This document shows positions 7,609 to 15,886 of a stretch of DNA of 64,000 bases, piece after piece. A program made the translations under genes and the position numbers. The stretch's first letter is position 1. Each line of letters begins with the position of its first letter. Source of the stretch: CAYRHJ01 sp964424105 (GTDB lineage Bacteria; Planctomycetota; Phycisphaerae; UBA1845); the NCBI GenBank assembly GCA_964424105.1, contig CAYRHJ010000034.1, positions 1 to 64,000 on the forward strand. Direction: 5' to 3'. The notes under the pieces were generated by a model that saw only the letters and a program-made list of their open reading frames with translations, was not told the DNA's origin and made no database searches.

Positions 7609-9558
7609 ATGAAATCCCCAAGCCGTAATACTGATTGTTCGTACTCCCGCGTTCGATTCGTGGGAACTGCCGGCCGGATCGGCGGGAGCCGCCGGTTGCC
7701 GTTGCGTGGTGGCCGGGGTCTTGTGCGAATGAATCCGGTGAACCGACGAGGCGTGATCGCGGTGCAGGTCATGGTTTTCTTGACGCTGCTGATCGGGATG
7801 GCTGCGTTGACGGTCGACGTTGGTTTCATTTGGAACGTCCGCGCGGATCTGCAACGTACCGCCGACGCGGCTGCCTTGGCGGCTGCGGCTCGACTGGCGG
7901 ACGTGGATGACGCAGCTACGCATGCCCGCGAGGCGGCGGAAGAATACGTTGGCCGGAACGACGTCTTCAACTCTCCGGTGACGCTGTCGGTGGGGAACGT
8001 GTCCCTGGGTCGGGCGGAATTGCAGGATGGCCGCTACGTCTTCCAGGAAGTGAACGATGACGAGTTTCCGGACGCCGTCCGGGTGCGTGTGGAGGCTACG
8101 AAGCAATACTATTTCGCGCAGATTTTTGGAAAGTCGAGCAAGAGAGTGGGGGCTGAAGCGACGGCGCTGCTGGTCCCTCGCGACATCGCGATCGTGGCGG
8201 ACCTGTCGGCTTCGCACAACGACGACAGTGAGCTGGGCAGTTACCGTGATACGCAGATCAACATTTGGGACGTGTGGGGCGCCCTGCCCGGTGGGTCCGA
8301 CAGCGTGGAGTCCACCTGGACGCCGGCGAGTCTGGCGGGCCTGCCGCTGGACGAGAACGGTTTTCATCCGCAGTCTGCGGGACCGGCTTGGGGGTTCTTC
8401 CGAAACTTGAAATGGGGGCAGACCAACATCAACGCCGCGTATCAACCGACCACTGACACGGGTTTGATCAAGCTGAGACGATACGGCGGCGGTACGGCAG
8501 ATGGGTGGGTCAAACCGGAATTGCGGGATTATCTCGCTACGTTGCAGTTCCAGAACAACAGTTTTTATAGTGCCAACGAGGTTAATGAGATTCTCGACAC
8601 GGGTCACCACGGCAACTCGACGCGGTTCCGCCGGCAGGTGGCGGTGGCGTTGGGGTTGGCTCGCTGGGACAGCGGTAAGTCGGGTGGTGCGTGGGCGAAC
8701 ATCCCGGGTGCCATTGATGGTAACGGCGACGACCGAGTTGATTCGTGGGAGCTGACTTGGCTCGAGCCGTATTTCGATGAACCAGGGGATCGCTGGCTGG
8801 ATTTCATTTACTGGGCTTCGTCGACCGGGACTCGGATGGCCATGGCCAACAGCAACTTTCGTGACGCCTACGGCCCGAAGACGTTTACGAATTATTTGCT
8901 CGAATCGCGCTGGTCGCATGCGGATACGCCTGAATTGGTCATGACCCCGACGCAGCCGATGCAGGCGGTGAAGGATTCGGTGGAGTTGATGGTAGAGCTG
9001 GTGTCCAGTTTTGAGAACGACGACCAGATCGCCCTGGACATTTACGGCTACTCAGCGCTCCACCAAGTTCCGTTGGTCAGGGGTGCGGACCTGGACGAAG
9101 TTTCGATCGGCTTGGACGGGCTGAGCAACATGCAGGCCGGCCACTACGACGGGTGGACGAACATGGGCGGCGGATTGGAAAAAGGCATCGAGACGCTGAC
9201 TACGGAGCCTGCGCGCAGCGCGGCTCACAAGATGATCGTGTTGCTGACGGACGGGCAAGCCAACATCAACCGCCTGGGTCAGTGGCCTGCGGGATCGTAC
9301 ACGGACCAGCAGCAGATTCTTCAGCAGGCTCGCGATTACGTGCGTGAAGAAGCGGAACGGGCGGCTGGATTGGGCATACGAATTTTTGCGGTGAGCGTGG
9401 GAGCGTACGCGGATACGGACCTGATGGACGAGGTCGCGGGGATCGGCAATGGAGAGCATCTGGAGGCGACCAGTACCGACATTGCGACGTACCAGGCTCA
9501 ACTGGAAGACATTTTCGTACGGCTTGGCGGGCAGCGCCCGGTCGAGTTGATTAACTGA
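7609..9558 (+). CDS. TadG-like pilus protein with von Willebrand A domain
   Basis: About 650 residues. After a basic leader, a hydrophobic helix (VMVFLTLLIGMAALTVDVGFI) and the Tad-type segment NVRADLQRTADAAALAAA match the N-terminal TadE/TadG-like region. The rest is a large extracytoplasmic domain. It has a VWA metal-ion-dependent adhesion site: DLSAS (DxSxS) near residue 202, and LTDGQANIN late in the domain. A long insert of ~200 residues separates them. VWA-containing TadG proteins are thought to sit at or near the pilus tip or base. Several starts are possible (GTG 7594, ATG 7600, ATG 7609); GGAG at 7596-7599 favours 7609. Confidence 0.85.
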   Translation: MKSPSRNTDCSYSRVRFVGTAGRIGGSRRLPLRGGRGLVRMNPVNRRGVIAVQVMVFLTLLIGMAALTVDVGFIWNVRADLQRTADAAALAAAARLADVDDAATHAREAAEEYVGRNDVFNSPVTLSVGNVSLGRAELQDGRYVFQEVNDDEFPDAVRVRVEATKQYYFAQIFGKSSKRVGAEATALLVPRDIAIVADLSASHNDDSELGSYRDTQINIWDVWGALPGGSDSVESTWTPASLAGLPLDENGFHPQSAGPAWGFFRNLKWGQTNINAAYQPTTDTGLIKLRRYGGGTADGWVKPELRDYLATLQFQNNSFYSANEVNEILDTGHHGNSTRFRRQVAVALGLARWDSGKSGGAWANIPGAIDGNGDDRVDSWELTWLEPYFDEPGDRWLDFIYWASSTGTRMAMANSNFRDAYGPKTFTNYLLESRWSHADTPELVMTPTQPMQAVKDSVELMVELVSSFENDDQIALDIYGYSALHQVPLVRGADLDEVSIGLDGLSNMQAGHYDGWTNMGGGLEKGIETLTTEPARSAAHKMIVLLTDGQANINRLGQWPAGSYTDQQQILQQARDYVREEAERAAGLGIRIFAVSVGAYADTDLMDEVAGIGNGEHLEATSTDIATYQAQLEDIFVRLGGQRPVELIN

Positions 9559-9587
9559 TCGGGATTGGGTTGCTCGCAGGTTCAAGG

Positions 9588-9622
9588 ACGTCGGTGACCA
9601 CCCACGAGGTTGTCACCGACGT
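9588..9622 (+). terminator. Strong hairpin after tadG, possible terminator
   Basis: ACGTCGGTGAC and GTCACCGACGT form a perfect 11-bp stem with a 13-nt loop, 30 bp past the tadG stop. No U-run follows, so it may be an mRNA 3' stabiliser or a processing site rather than a classical terminator. The rest of the 9559-9987 spacer holds one R2 copy and nothing else recognisable. Confidence 0.6.
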
Positions 9623-9690
9623 TGATCTGCGCGGAGTTGAAATTAGAGAGTCTGACAAAGTGGTCGAACTGTGCTCCGAATAGATCGGAA

Positions 9691-9720
9691 GACCGCTCCC
9701 TGACGGTCGCGGCTCTGAAA
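9691..9720 (+). repeat. R2 repeat
   Basis: GACCGCTCCCTGACGGTC followed by GCGGCTCTGAAA. The GACCG...CGGTC arms can pair across an 8-nt loop. Confidence 0.75.
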
Positions 9721-9987
9721 TGGATAGGCGTTCTTAACGGTCCGTGAACGGACGCGGGTGGTGGGTTTCGGAGGTAAGGGCCTGGCCTGCATGGATGTGA
9801 AATCGGAATTGGGGCCTGGGGTGTTATGCGGACGAGACGGGTGGCAGGGCGGCGAAATCGGGGAATCGATATTGAGACGCAGCCACCCCAGACATTTGGC
9901 GCGGCCACGGTCTGATCGGGAGTGATGTTGGACCGCTGGAGCGCCGATTTAGGGCTACAGCCCAATGTCTAGGGAGACCGACCAGCG

Positions 9988-11178
9988 ATGAGCGTCCTGA
10001 GAGTGATCGTCTTTAACATGGACGAGCCGTCCGGACCGTCATTGCGCAGCACGCTGAATTCGTTTGATTCAGTGAGGATCGTGGCGGAAGTCGACGAACC
10101 GGCGATGCTGGCGCATGTCGTTCAGCAGTTTGCCGCCGAGGTGCTCGTCGTTCACTTGGATCCGAATCCGGATTCAGTGGTTTCGATCGCGGCTGAGGTG
10201 GCTACGGCGAATCCGCATCTGGCTTGTTTCGCGGTCAGCGAGTCGACGGACGGGAAGCTGATCCTCTCGGTCATGCGGAGGGGTTTTCGCGAGTTCATTA
10301 CCAAGCCCATCGACAAGGCCCTTTTCGGAGAGGCTTTATCGAAGATCAAGCTTCAGCTTGAAACGAGCGGCCCCCGCGGGCGGTTGATTGCATTGTTGGG
10401 TACGGCCGGTGGGGTGGGTACGACGACGTTGGCGACGAACCTGGCGGTGGAGTTGGCATCGATGGCGAGTGGCCGGGTGACGATCGTGGATTTGGATTAT
10501 CGGTTCGGTCACGTGGCCACGATGCTGGACGTTTCTCCGGGTTACACGATCGCTGATTTAGCACAGACGCCGGAGCAGTTGGAGCCGCAGCTCATCGAGC
10601 GGACGTTGGTGAAACACGAATCGGGAGTGTACGTGTTGAGCCGGCCTACGCATTTCGTTCAGTGCGAGAACATCACGGCGGCGAATTGCGTGGGCGTGTT
10701 GAGCGGTCTGGCGGGGATGAGCGAGTACGTGATCGTGGACGGTCCGAATCGGTACGACGTGGGGGCGGCGGCCATCCTGGACGTCGCGGACCTGACGTTG
10801 CTGGTGATCCAACTGCTGGTGCCCAGCGTGCGCAATGCGCAGCGTATTCTTCAAGGCATGCAAGAAGCGGGGTTCAATCTGGATCGGACCAAGTTGGTAT
10901 GCAACCGCATGGGCAAGGAATCCGGACCTCTGCACGCCTCCGACGTCGAAGCGACGTTGGGCAAGCCGATATTCGCGTCGATTCCCGATGATTGGGCCAC
11001 GGTCAGTTCGGCAGTCAATCTGGGTGAGCCGCTGAGCATGCGTGGACCGAAAACCCGGGTTCGTGCGGCGATTCGAGAGCTGGCGGAACGGATTCACGGC
11101 AACGTGTCTTCGACCGATGAAAAGGATGGGGCGAAGAAGGGTGGGCGATTGTTGAACAAGATATTCAGCGACGGGTAG
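9988..11178 (+). CDS. cpaE: Pilus assembly ATPase CpaE/TadZ
   Basis: 396 residues. CpaE/TadZ proteins are MinD/ParA-like ATPases that localise the Tad assembly machine at a cell pole or site. Residues 1-130 form an atypical receiver-like domain (RVIVFNMDEPSGPSLRS... ending FREFITKPIDK). Residues 132 onward are the ParA-like domain with a deviant Walker A, GTAGGVGTTTLATNLA, and the Walker A'-type VTIVDLDYRFGH. The gene keeps the normal order ahead of cpaF. A repeat-filled spacer of ~370 bp follows. Confidence 0.92.
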   Translation: MSVLRVIVFNMDEPSGPSLRSTLNSFDSVRIVAEVDEPAMLAHVVQQFAAEVLVVHLDPNPDSVVSIAAEVATANPHLACFAVSESTDGKLILSVMRRGFREFITKPIDKALFGEALSKIKLQLETSGPRGRLIALLGTAGGVGTTTLATNLAVELASMASGRVTIVDLDYRFGHVATMLDVSPGYTIADLAQTPEQLEPQLIERTLVKHESGVYVLSRPTHFVQCENITAANCVGVLSGLAGMSEYVIVDGPNRYDVGAAAILDVADLTLLVIQLLVPSVRNAQRILQGMQEAGFNLDRTKLVCNRMGKESGPLHASDVEATLGKPIFASIPDDWATVSSAVNLGEPLSMRGPKTRVRAAIRELAERIHGNVSSTDEKDGAKKGGRLLNKIFSDG

Positions 11179-11236
11179 GGCGGGGTGAGCGGCTGCCATT
11201 GTTTGCGATAGTGCGGTTGTGACGGTTTGAACGTGC

Positions 11237-11300
11237 ATCCGCTCCCTGACGGTCGCGGCTCTGAAAAGAGGCTGGATTCCGGCTTTCGCCGGAATGACGG
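11237..11300 (+). repeat. R2 followed by R1
   Basis: R2 (11237-11266, CCGCTCCCTGACGGTCGCGG then CTCTGAAA) runs into R1 (11272-11300, ATTCCGGC-TTTC-GCCGGAAT stem). A short tandem of GCGGGTGAAAGAG follows to about 11350. Confidence 0.75.
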
Positions 11301-11388
11301 TCAACGCCGGCGGGTGAAAGAGGCGGGTGAAAGAGGCGGGTGAAACCCGGCCTAGGAATTTTTGGTGACACGGTGGGTCGACGATCAT

Positions 11389-11454
11389 CGGCTCCCCCAC
11401 CTCCAAAGGAGGTGGGCCACCCATGCTGGATTCCGGCTTTCGCCGGAATGACGG
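11389..11454 (+). repeat. R3-ATG-R1 composite upstream of cpaF
   Basis: The R3 hairpin (11389-11422) ends GGAGGTGGGCCACCC and is followed directly by ATG at 11423 and an R1 unit (11426-11454). The same joint exists at 5190-5255. The ATG is eight bases from a perfect AAGGAGGT and is in frame with cpaF. Confidence 0.85.
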
Positions 11455-11548
11455 TCGTGTCTTGTGGGGAATGGGGTTCGCGATCACGCGGCAGGCGTGG
11501 CGCGGTGAAAGTAGTGGGTCGTGCCCGAAGGCACGAATGGGGGAGTTC

Positions 11549-12961
11549 ATGTTCGGTAATCGGTCCGCAGTAGTTCCATCGGCTCCGCCGCCCAAGATTC
11601 CGAAGGCGTCGCCGGCCGCACCCGCGCCGGTCAAGAAGGATGCGGGGCCACGCACGTCGAAGCCTGCGCAAGCGAAGCAGGACGCCTTCAACGTGTTGAA
11701 GATGCGCATTCACCGCAAGCTGGTCGAGCAGCTTGATCTGACGGCTTTGCAAGGCGACGACCAAACGCTTCGGGCTACGGTGGGTGAAGTTGTGACGCAG
11801 TTGGCGGAGTTGGAAGACACGCTGCTGAGTTACAACGAGCGTAAGCGTTTGGTGAGCGAAGTTTTGGACGAGACGTTCGGATTGGGGCCTCTGGAGGTTC
11901 TCCTGTCGGACGCGTCCATCAGCGATATTCTGGTCAACGGTCCGCACCGGATCTACGTCGAAAGAGGAGGGCAGTTGGAGCTTACGGACGTGCAGTTCCG
12001 TGATGATGCCCACCTCATGCACGCGATCGACAAGATCGTCAGTTCGGTGGGTCGACGGTGTGACGAAGTTTCACCGATGGTGGACGCCCGTCTCAAGGAC
12101 GGGAGCCGAGTGAACGCGATCATTCCACCGCTGGCCATTGACGGGCCCAGCATGTCCATACGGCGGTTCGGCACGGACCCGATTACGTGGGATGACTATG
12201 TACGATTCAATAGCTGCACGGAGGAGATGCGGCAGTTTCTGCATGGCTGCGTGACTGGGGCGTTGAACATTGTCATCGTCGGGGGGACCGGTTCGGGCAA
12301 GACGACGCTGCTGAATAACCTGTCGTCGTTTATTCCTGAAAACGAGCGCATCGTGACCATTGAAGACGCAGCCGAGTTGCAATTGCGTCAGCCGCACGTG
12401 GTGCGATTGGAATCGAGGCCACCCAACATCGAGGGCAAGGGCGCCGTCAAGATTCGCGACCTGCTTATTAACAGTCTTCGAATGAGGCCGGATCGAGTCG
12501 TGGTGGGCGAATGTCGCGGTCCCGAAACGCTGGACATGTTGCAGGCGATGAACACGGGCCACGACGGCTCGTTGACGACGATTCACGCCAACAGCACGCG
12601 CGACGCGGTTCAGCGCGTGGAAACGATGGTGATGATGGCCGGCTTCGATCTGCCGGTACGAGCCATTCGGCAGCAGTTCGCGTCGGCGATTCACGTGCTC
12701 GTATCGGCCCAACGATTGACCGGTGGCGCTCGAAAGATCACTTCGATAACGGAAGTGCAGGGTATGGAAGGTGACGTGATTACCATGCAAGACATTTTCA
12801 AGTTCGAGCCGTTGGGCACGACGCCCGCGGGCAGGGTCTATGGCCAGTTTGTGGCGACGGGGCTGCGACCGGGGTTTTTGGATCGGATTCGGGCGCACGG
12901 GGCGAAGATTGATCAGTCGATTTTCGAACGGCGCGTCTTAACGACGGACGCGTCTTCCTAG
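11549..12961 (+). CDS. cpaF: Tad pilus assembly ATPase CpaF/TadA
   Basis: 470 residues from the chosen start. CpaF is the hexameric type II/IV secretion ATPase that powers Flp pilus extension on the cytoplasmic side. Walker A is GGTGSGKT (245-252), with IPENERIVTIEDAAEL after it. Further conserved parts are SLRMRPDRVVVGECRG (Walker B region) and TGHDGSLTTIHAN (His box). A Pro/Ala/Lys-rich N-terminal tail precedes the ATPase core. Three in-frame starts exist. ATG 11549 gives the family-like MFGNRS but its GGGAG is only 3 nt away. ATG 11537 has a weak AAGG. ATG 11423 has a perfect SD supplied by a repeat and would add 42 residues of repeat-encoded sequence. Confidence 0.93.
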   Translation: MFGNRSAVVPSAPPPKIPKASPAAPAPVKKDAGPRTSKPAQAKQDAFNVLKMRIHRKLVEQLDLTALQGDDQTLRATVGEVVTQLAELEDTLLSYNERKRLVSEVLDETFGLGPLEVLLSDASISDILVNGPHRIYVERGGQLELTDVQFRDDAHLMHAIDKIVSSVGRRCDEVSPMVDARLKDGSRVNAIIPPLAIDGPSMSIRRFGTDPITWDDYVRFNSCTEEMRQFLHGCVTGALNIVIVGGTGSGKTTLLNNLSSFIPENERIVTIEDAAELQLRQPHVVRLESRPPNIEGKGAVKIRDLLINSLRMRPDRVVVGECRGPETLDMLQAMNTGHDGSLTTIHANSTRDAVQRVETMVMMAGFDLPVRAIRQQFASAIHVLVSAQRLTGGARKITSITEVQGMEGDVITMQDIFKFEPLGTTPAGRVYGQFVATGLRPGFLDRIRAHGAKIDQSIFERRVLTTDASS

Positions 12962-13026
12962 TGGTCTGTCAACGCTAAACCTGCGGGTCAGGCGTTGATT
13001 CCGAACGCGGGCCAAGCATGGCGCAC

Positions 13027-13056
13027 GACCGCTCCCTGACGGTCGCGGCTCGGAAA
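13027..13056 (+). repeat. R2 repeat
   Basis: GACCGCTCCCTGACGGTC followed by GCGGCTCGGAAA, in the cpaF-tadB spacer. A degenerate partner GGTCGCGGCTCGGAAAGC lies near 13120-13137. Confidence 0.7.
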
Positions 13057-13234
13057 GAAGCGATGGAACATCCGGGCAGAAGACCGTTCGCTTCGCGCTC
13101 TCGGCTCGTAAGTGACTTGGTCGCGGCTCGGAAAGCATTGCTGCGTACGCGCAGAATAGGCGTTGACAGAGCACTGGGGTACGACCGCATGGGCCGTCCA
13201 AGCGGTACGGGGACGTGGCACGGGTTGAAGGGCG

Positions 13235-14239
13235 ATGGGTATGGCGTTCTTGATCGCACAGACTAACGCGACGCTGGCAATCGTCGTGTTTCCGATGTTG
13301 GGGTCGTTACTGCTGGCCTACGGCATCTACCAAGCTGTCACCGAGAGTCGCCATGGCCAGCGGAAGAAATTGACGGATCGGCTTCGCGGGCGTCAATCCG
13401 CCAAGAAGCAGGAAGGCACCGTCGATTCCATTTTGCGGCGGAACATGCTTCAGGACGCGGGGGGGTTCTTCGCACAGGCCGCGAGCAAGCTGAGCTTCAC
13501 ACCCAAGGTTCAAGTTTTATTGGACCAAGCCAACATTTCCTGGTCGGCTTCGAAAATGTTGGCCAATCAGGCGGGGTTGGCAGCGGTCGCCTTTTTCGGG
13601 TTGTTGATCTTCAAGTTCAATCTGCTGGTTTCGTTGGGTGTCGCGTTGACCATAGTCTTCTTGCCTATGGTTTGGCTCAAGATGGTTCGCGCCAGGCGAT
13701 TGAAACGACTGACGAGTCAATTGCCCGACGTGTTTGAGATCATGTCGCAGGCGCTCCGCGCGGGGCATTCGTTGGCCAGTTCGTTGGAAGTCGTTCACGA
13801 TCAACTGCCCGAACCGGTTGCGTCGGAGTTCGGTCGGGTTTTTCACGAGCAAAACCTGGGGATCAAGATTGAGGAATCGCTGTTGGCCATGGCCGATCGG
13901 GTTGATTCGCTGGACGTTCGTTTTTTCGTGACGGCGGTGCTGATTCAACGTCAGACGGGCGGTGACTTGGCGGAGGTCTTGGAAAAAATCGGTTCGGTCA
14001 TACGCGATCGAATTGAACTGTTCGGAATGGTTCAGGGATTGACGGCTGAGGGTCGCCTGTCGGGGTGGGTGCTGTTCGCCCTGCCGATGGTGGTTTTTGC
14101 GGCGGTGACGGTACTGAATCCGGACTACGCCGATACGTTGTTCGAGGACCCGATGGGCAAGGTTTTGCTGATGGTCGCTGGCGGCATGCAGTTGATGGGG
14201 TTGGCCATGATCCGTTGGATCGTCAACATCAAGGTGTGA
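13235..14239 (+). CDS. tadB: Tad pilus inner-membrane platform protein TadB
   Basis: 334 residues with a T2SSF domain. TadB and TadC form the inner-membrane platform on which CpaF acts. An N-terminal membrane helix (IVVFPMLGSLLLAYGIY) is followed by a basic loop, then two helices near residues 110-155. The T2SSF segment runs LPDVFEIMSQALRAGHSLASSLE...QTGGDLAEVLEKIGSVIRDR, and two C-terminal helices complete the fold. ATG 13235 or 13241 could start it. It is 10 bp from tadC. Confidence 0.92.
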   Translation: MGMAFLIAQTNATLAIVVFPMLGSLLLAYGIYQAVTESRHGQRKKLTDRLRGRQSAKKQEGTVDSILRRNMLQDAGGFFAQAASKLSFTPKVQVLLDQANISWSASKMLANQAGLAAVAFFGLLIFKFNLLVSLGVALTIVFLPMVWLKMVRARRLKRLTSQLPDVFEIMSQALRAGHSLASSLEVVHDQLPEPVASEFGRVFHEQNLGIKIEESLLAMADRVDSLDVRFFVTAVLIQRQTGGDLAEVLEKIGSVIRDRIELFGMVQGLTAEGRLSGWVLFALPMVVFAAVTVLNPDYADTLFEDPMGKVLLMVAGGMQLMGLAMIRWIVNIKV

Positions 14240-14249
14240 GCGAAGAACC

Positions 14250-15200
14250 ATGACGACATTCATACTGTTGGGCTTCATGTTGATCGCCAGTGTCGGGCTT
14301 ATGTTCTATGCGCTGATGCCCGCCAAGGAGCAGGAGCAGGAGACGATAGCCCGGCGGATGCACGGTCGCACCGCGGAGCAGGACGTCAAGAACATTCGGC
14401 AGCAGGCCCGCGAATCCGTGACGACTCGCATGATGGAGAAGGTAGCGCCGTTCGCCATGCGCCCCGTCATGCCCAAGAACAGCACGGAAATGTCCAAGCT
14501 GCGCGTGAAGCTGGCGGCTGCGGGTTTTCGCAAGGAGACCGCCCCGACGCTGTTCCTGGCCAGCAAGACCATTATTGCCATCGGCGGGGCTATTGCGGTG
14601 GGCGTCTACTCGGTGAGCCGCGGCAAGGACATAACGCATGTGCTGGGGATGGGAATCTTCGGCGCGGCGCTCGGATTCATGGCTCCAAACCTGTGGTTGG
14701 CCACCTCGATGAAAAAACGCGGCGAGCGAATTCGCAATGGCCTGCCCGATGCGCTGGATCTTCTGGTGATCACCGTGGAGTCCGGCTTGGCGCTGGACGG
14801 CGCGATCCAGCGTGTCGGCGACGAGATGAAGAACGTCCATCTTGACTTGAGCGAGGAGTTTCAGATTTCCACGCGCGAGGTGCAAATGGGCATTCCTCGA
14901 GCCGAAGCGCTGGACAATCTGGCTGAACGCACCCAAGTACGGGAAATGCGGTCACTCGTGGCCATTGTCAATCAAGCCGAAAAATTCGGCACGAGCATCG
15001 CCAAAGCCCTGCGACATCAAGCCGACGCCCTGCGCACCAAGCGCCGGCAGCAGGCGGAGGAGCGGGCACAAAAGACGGCCGTCAAACTCATGGCCCCGCT
15101 GATCCTGTTCATCTTTCCGGCCATCTTCGTCGTGCTTGTCGGCCCGGCTGCACTGCGAATGATGGACATGGCCAAGAACAACGATGCCCTCTTCGGATAA
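14250..15200 (+). CDS. tadC: Tad pilus inner-membrane platform protein TadC
   Basis: 316 residues with a T2SSF domain; partner of TadB in the platform. The N-terminal helix is FILLGFMLIASVGLMFYAL. The central signature is GLPDALDLLVITVESGLALDGAIQRVGDEM, followed by EFGTSIAKALRHQADALRTKRRQQAEERAQK-like platform sequence (here beginning KFGTSIAKAL). The terminal helices are LILFIFPAIFVVLVGPAAL. It is the last gene of the locus in this window; the next genes are on the opposite strand. No TadD TPR protein or secretin follows. Confidence 0.92.
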   Translation: MTTFILLGFMLIASVGLMFYALMPAKEQEQETIARRMHGRTAEQDVKNIRQQARESVTTRMMEKVAPFAMRPVMPKNSTEMSKLRVKLAAAGFRKETAPTLFLASKTIIAIGGAIAVGVYSVSRGKDITHVLGMGIFGAALGFMAPNLWLATSMKKRGERIRNGLPDALDLLVITVESGLALDGAIQRVGDEMKNVHLDLSEEFQISTREVQMGIPRAEALDNLAERTQVREMRSLVAIVNQAEKFGTSIAKALRHQADALRTKRRQQAEERAQKTAVKLMAPLILFIFPAIFVVLVGPAALRMMDMAKNNDALFG

Positions 15201-15274
15201 GACCCAATTCAGAACAGGGTGCAGAGCAAACCTGCGCGGGGCGGTCAAGAAGAGTCACTGCCCGGCATGGGTGT

Positions 15275-15868
15275 CTAGCGGGCCCGGTGAAGCAAATCGT
15301 CCAGCGAACGACTTGGAAAGAATTCGGTCGGCAAGAGTTCGATTTTGCTGACCCTCCAGTTGTCGTTCTGCGATACGAAATGCAGCTTCCATTTGGAGAG
15401 GAACCGGGGAATCATAGCGTCGTTGGAGACCAGACGACACGTGGCTACGAACGTTGCGATTGCGACTCCGTTGCGAACATCGACCTCTAGTTCTCGGAGG
15501 CCTTCTTCTTGAACGTCCCAACGCATCAAGCCTTTCTCGACACGTGCGATAAAATCGGTCCGATCGATCGATTCCTCCCCGTCGGTCACGATGATGTGAT
15601 CTGACATTCGATCCCGCAGGGTCGGCAAGTGAGCGTGACCCACCGCGGCGGCCAATTCGTGACAGTGGTCCATGATCTTTTCACGTTCGGTGACGACGGC
15701 CCACTGTAGACCGAGCAGGGTGGGGATGGCGAACAGCCCGGCCAACGCGACCCGCCCCGTGGCGACGGTCCGGCGGGTTCTCCAGACTTGAAAGGCGATG
15801 CCCGCCGACGCGATCAGGATGGCCCCCAGGCTTAACGGACTTTCGAAGAGAATGGATTGAAGGGACAT
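15275..15868 (-). CDS. Small membrane protein with NTF2/SnoaL-like C-terminal domain
   Basis: 197 residues. Two membrane helices lie near the N-terminus (SLGAILIASAGIAFQVW and VALAGLFAIPTLLGLQWAV). The soluble domain from about residue 65 resembles a nuclear-transport-factor-2-like fold in spacing: HLPTLRDRMSDHIIVTDGEE, RTDFIARVEKGL, then paired beta-like strands ending WRVSKIELLPTEF. Catalytic residues cannot be assigned. It is transcribed away from tadC and in the same direction as the following glycosyltransferase, 18 bp apart. The function is unknown; the fold call is by pattern only. Confidence 0.6.
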   Translation of the reverse strand: MSLQSILFESPLSLGAILIASAGIAFQVWRTRRTVATGRVALAGLFAIPTLLGLQWAVVTEREKIMDHCHELAAAVGHAHLPTLRDRMSDHIIVTDGEESIDRTDFIARVEKGLMRWDVQEEGLRELEVDVRNGVAIATFVATCRLVSNDAMIPRFLSKWKLHFVSQNDNWRVSKIELLPTEFFPSRSLDDLLHRAR

Positions 15869-15886
15869 GAAAACCCCCGTGCGGGA

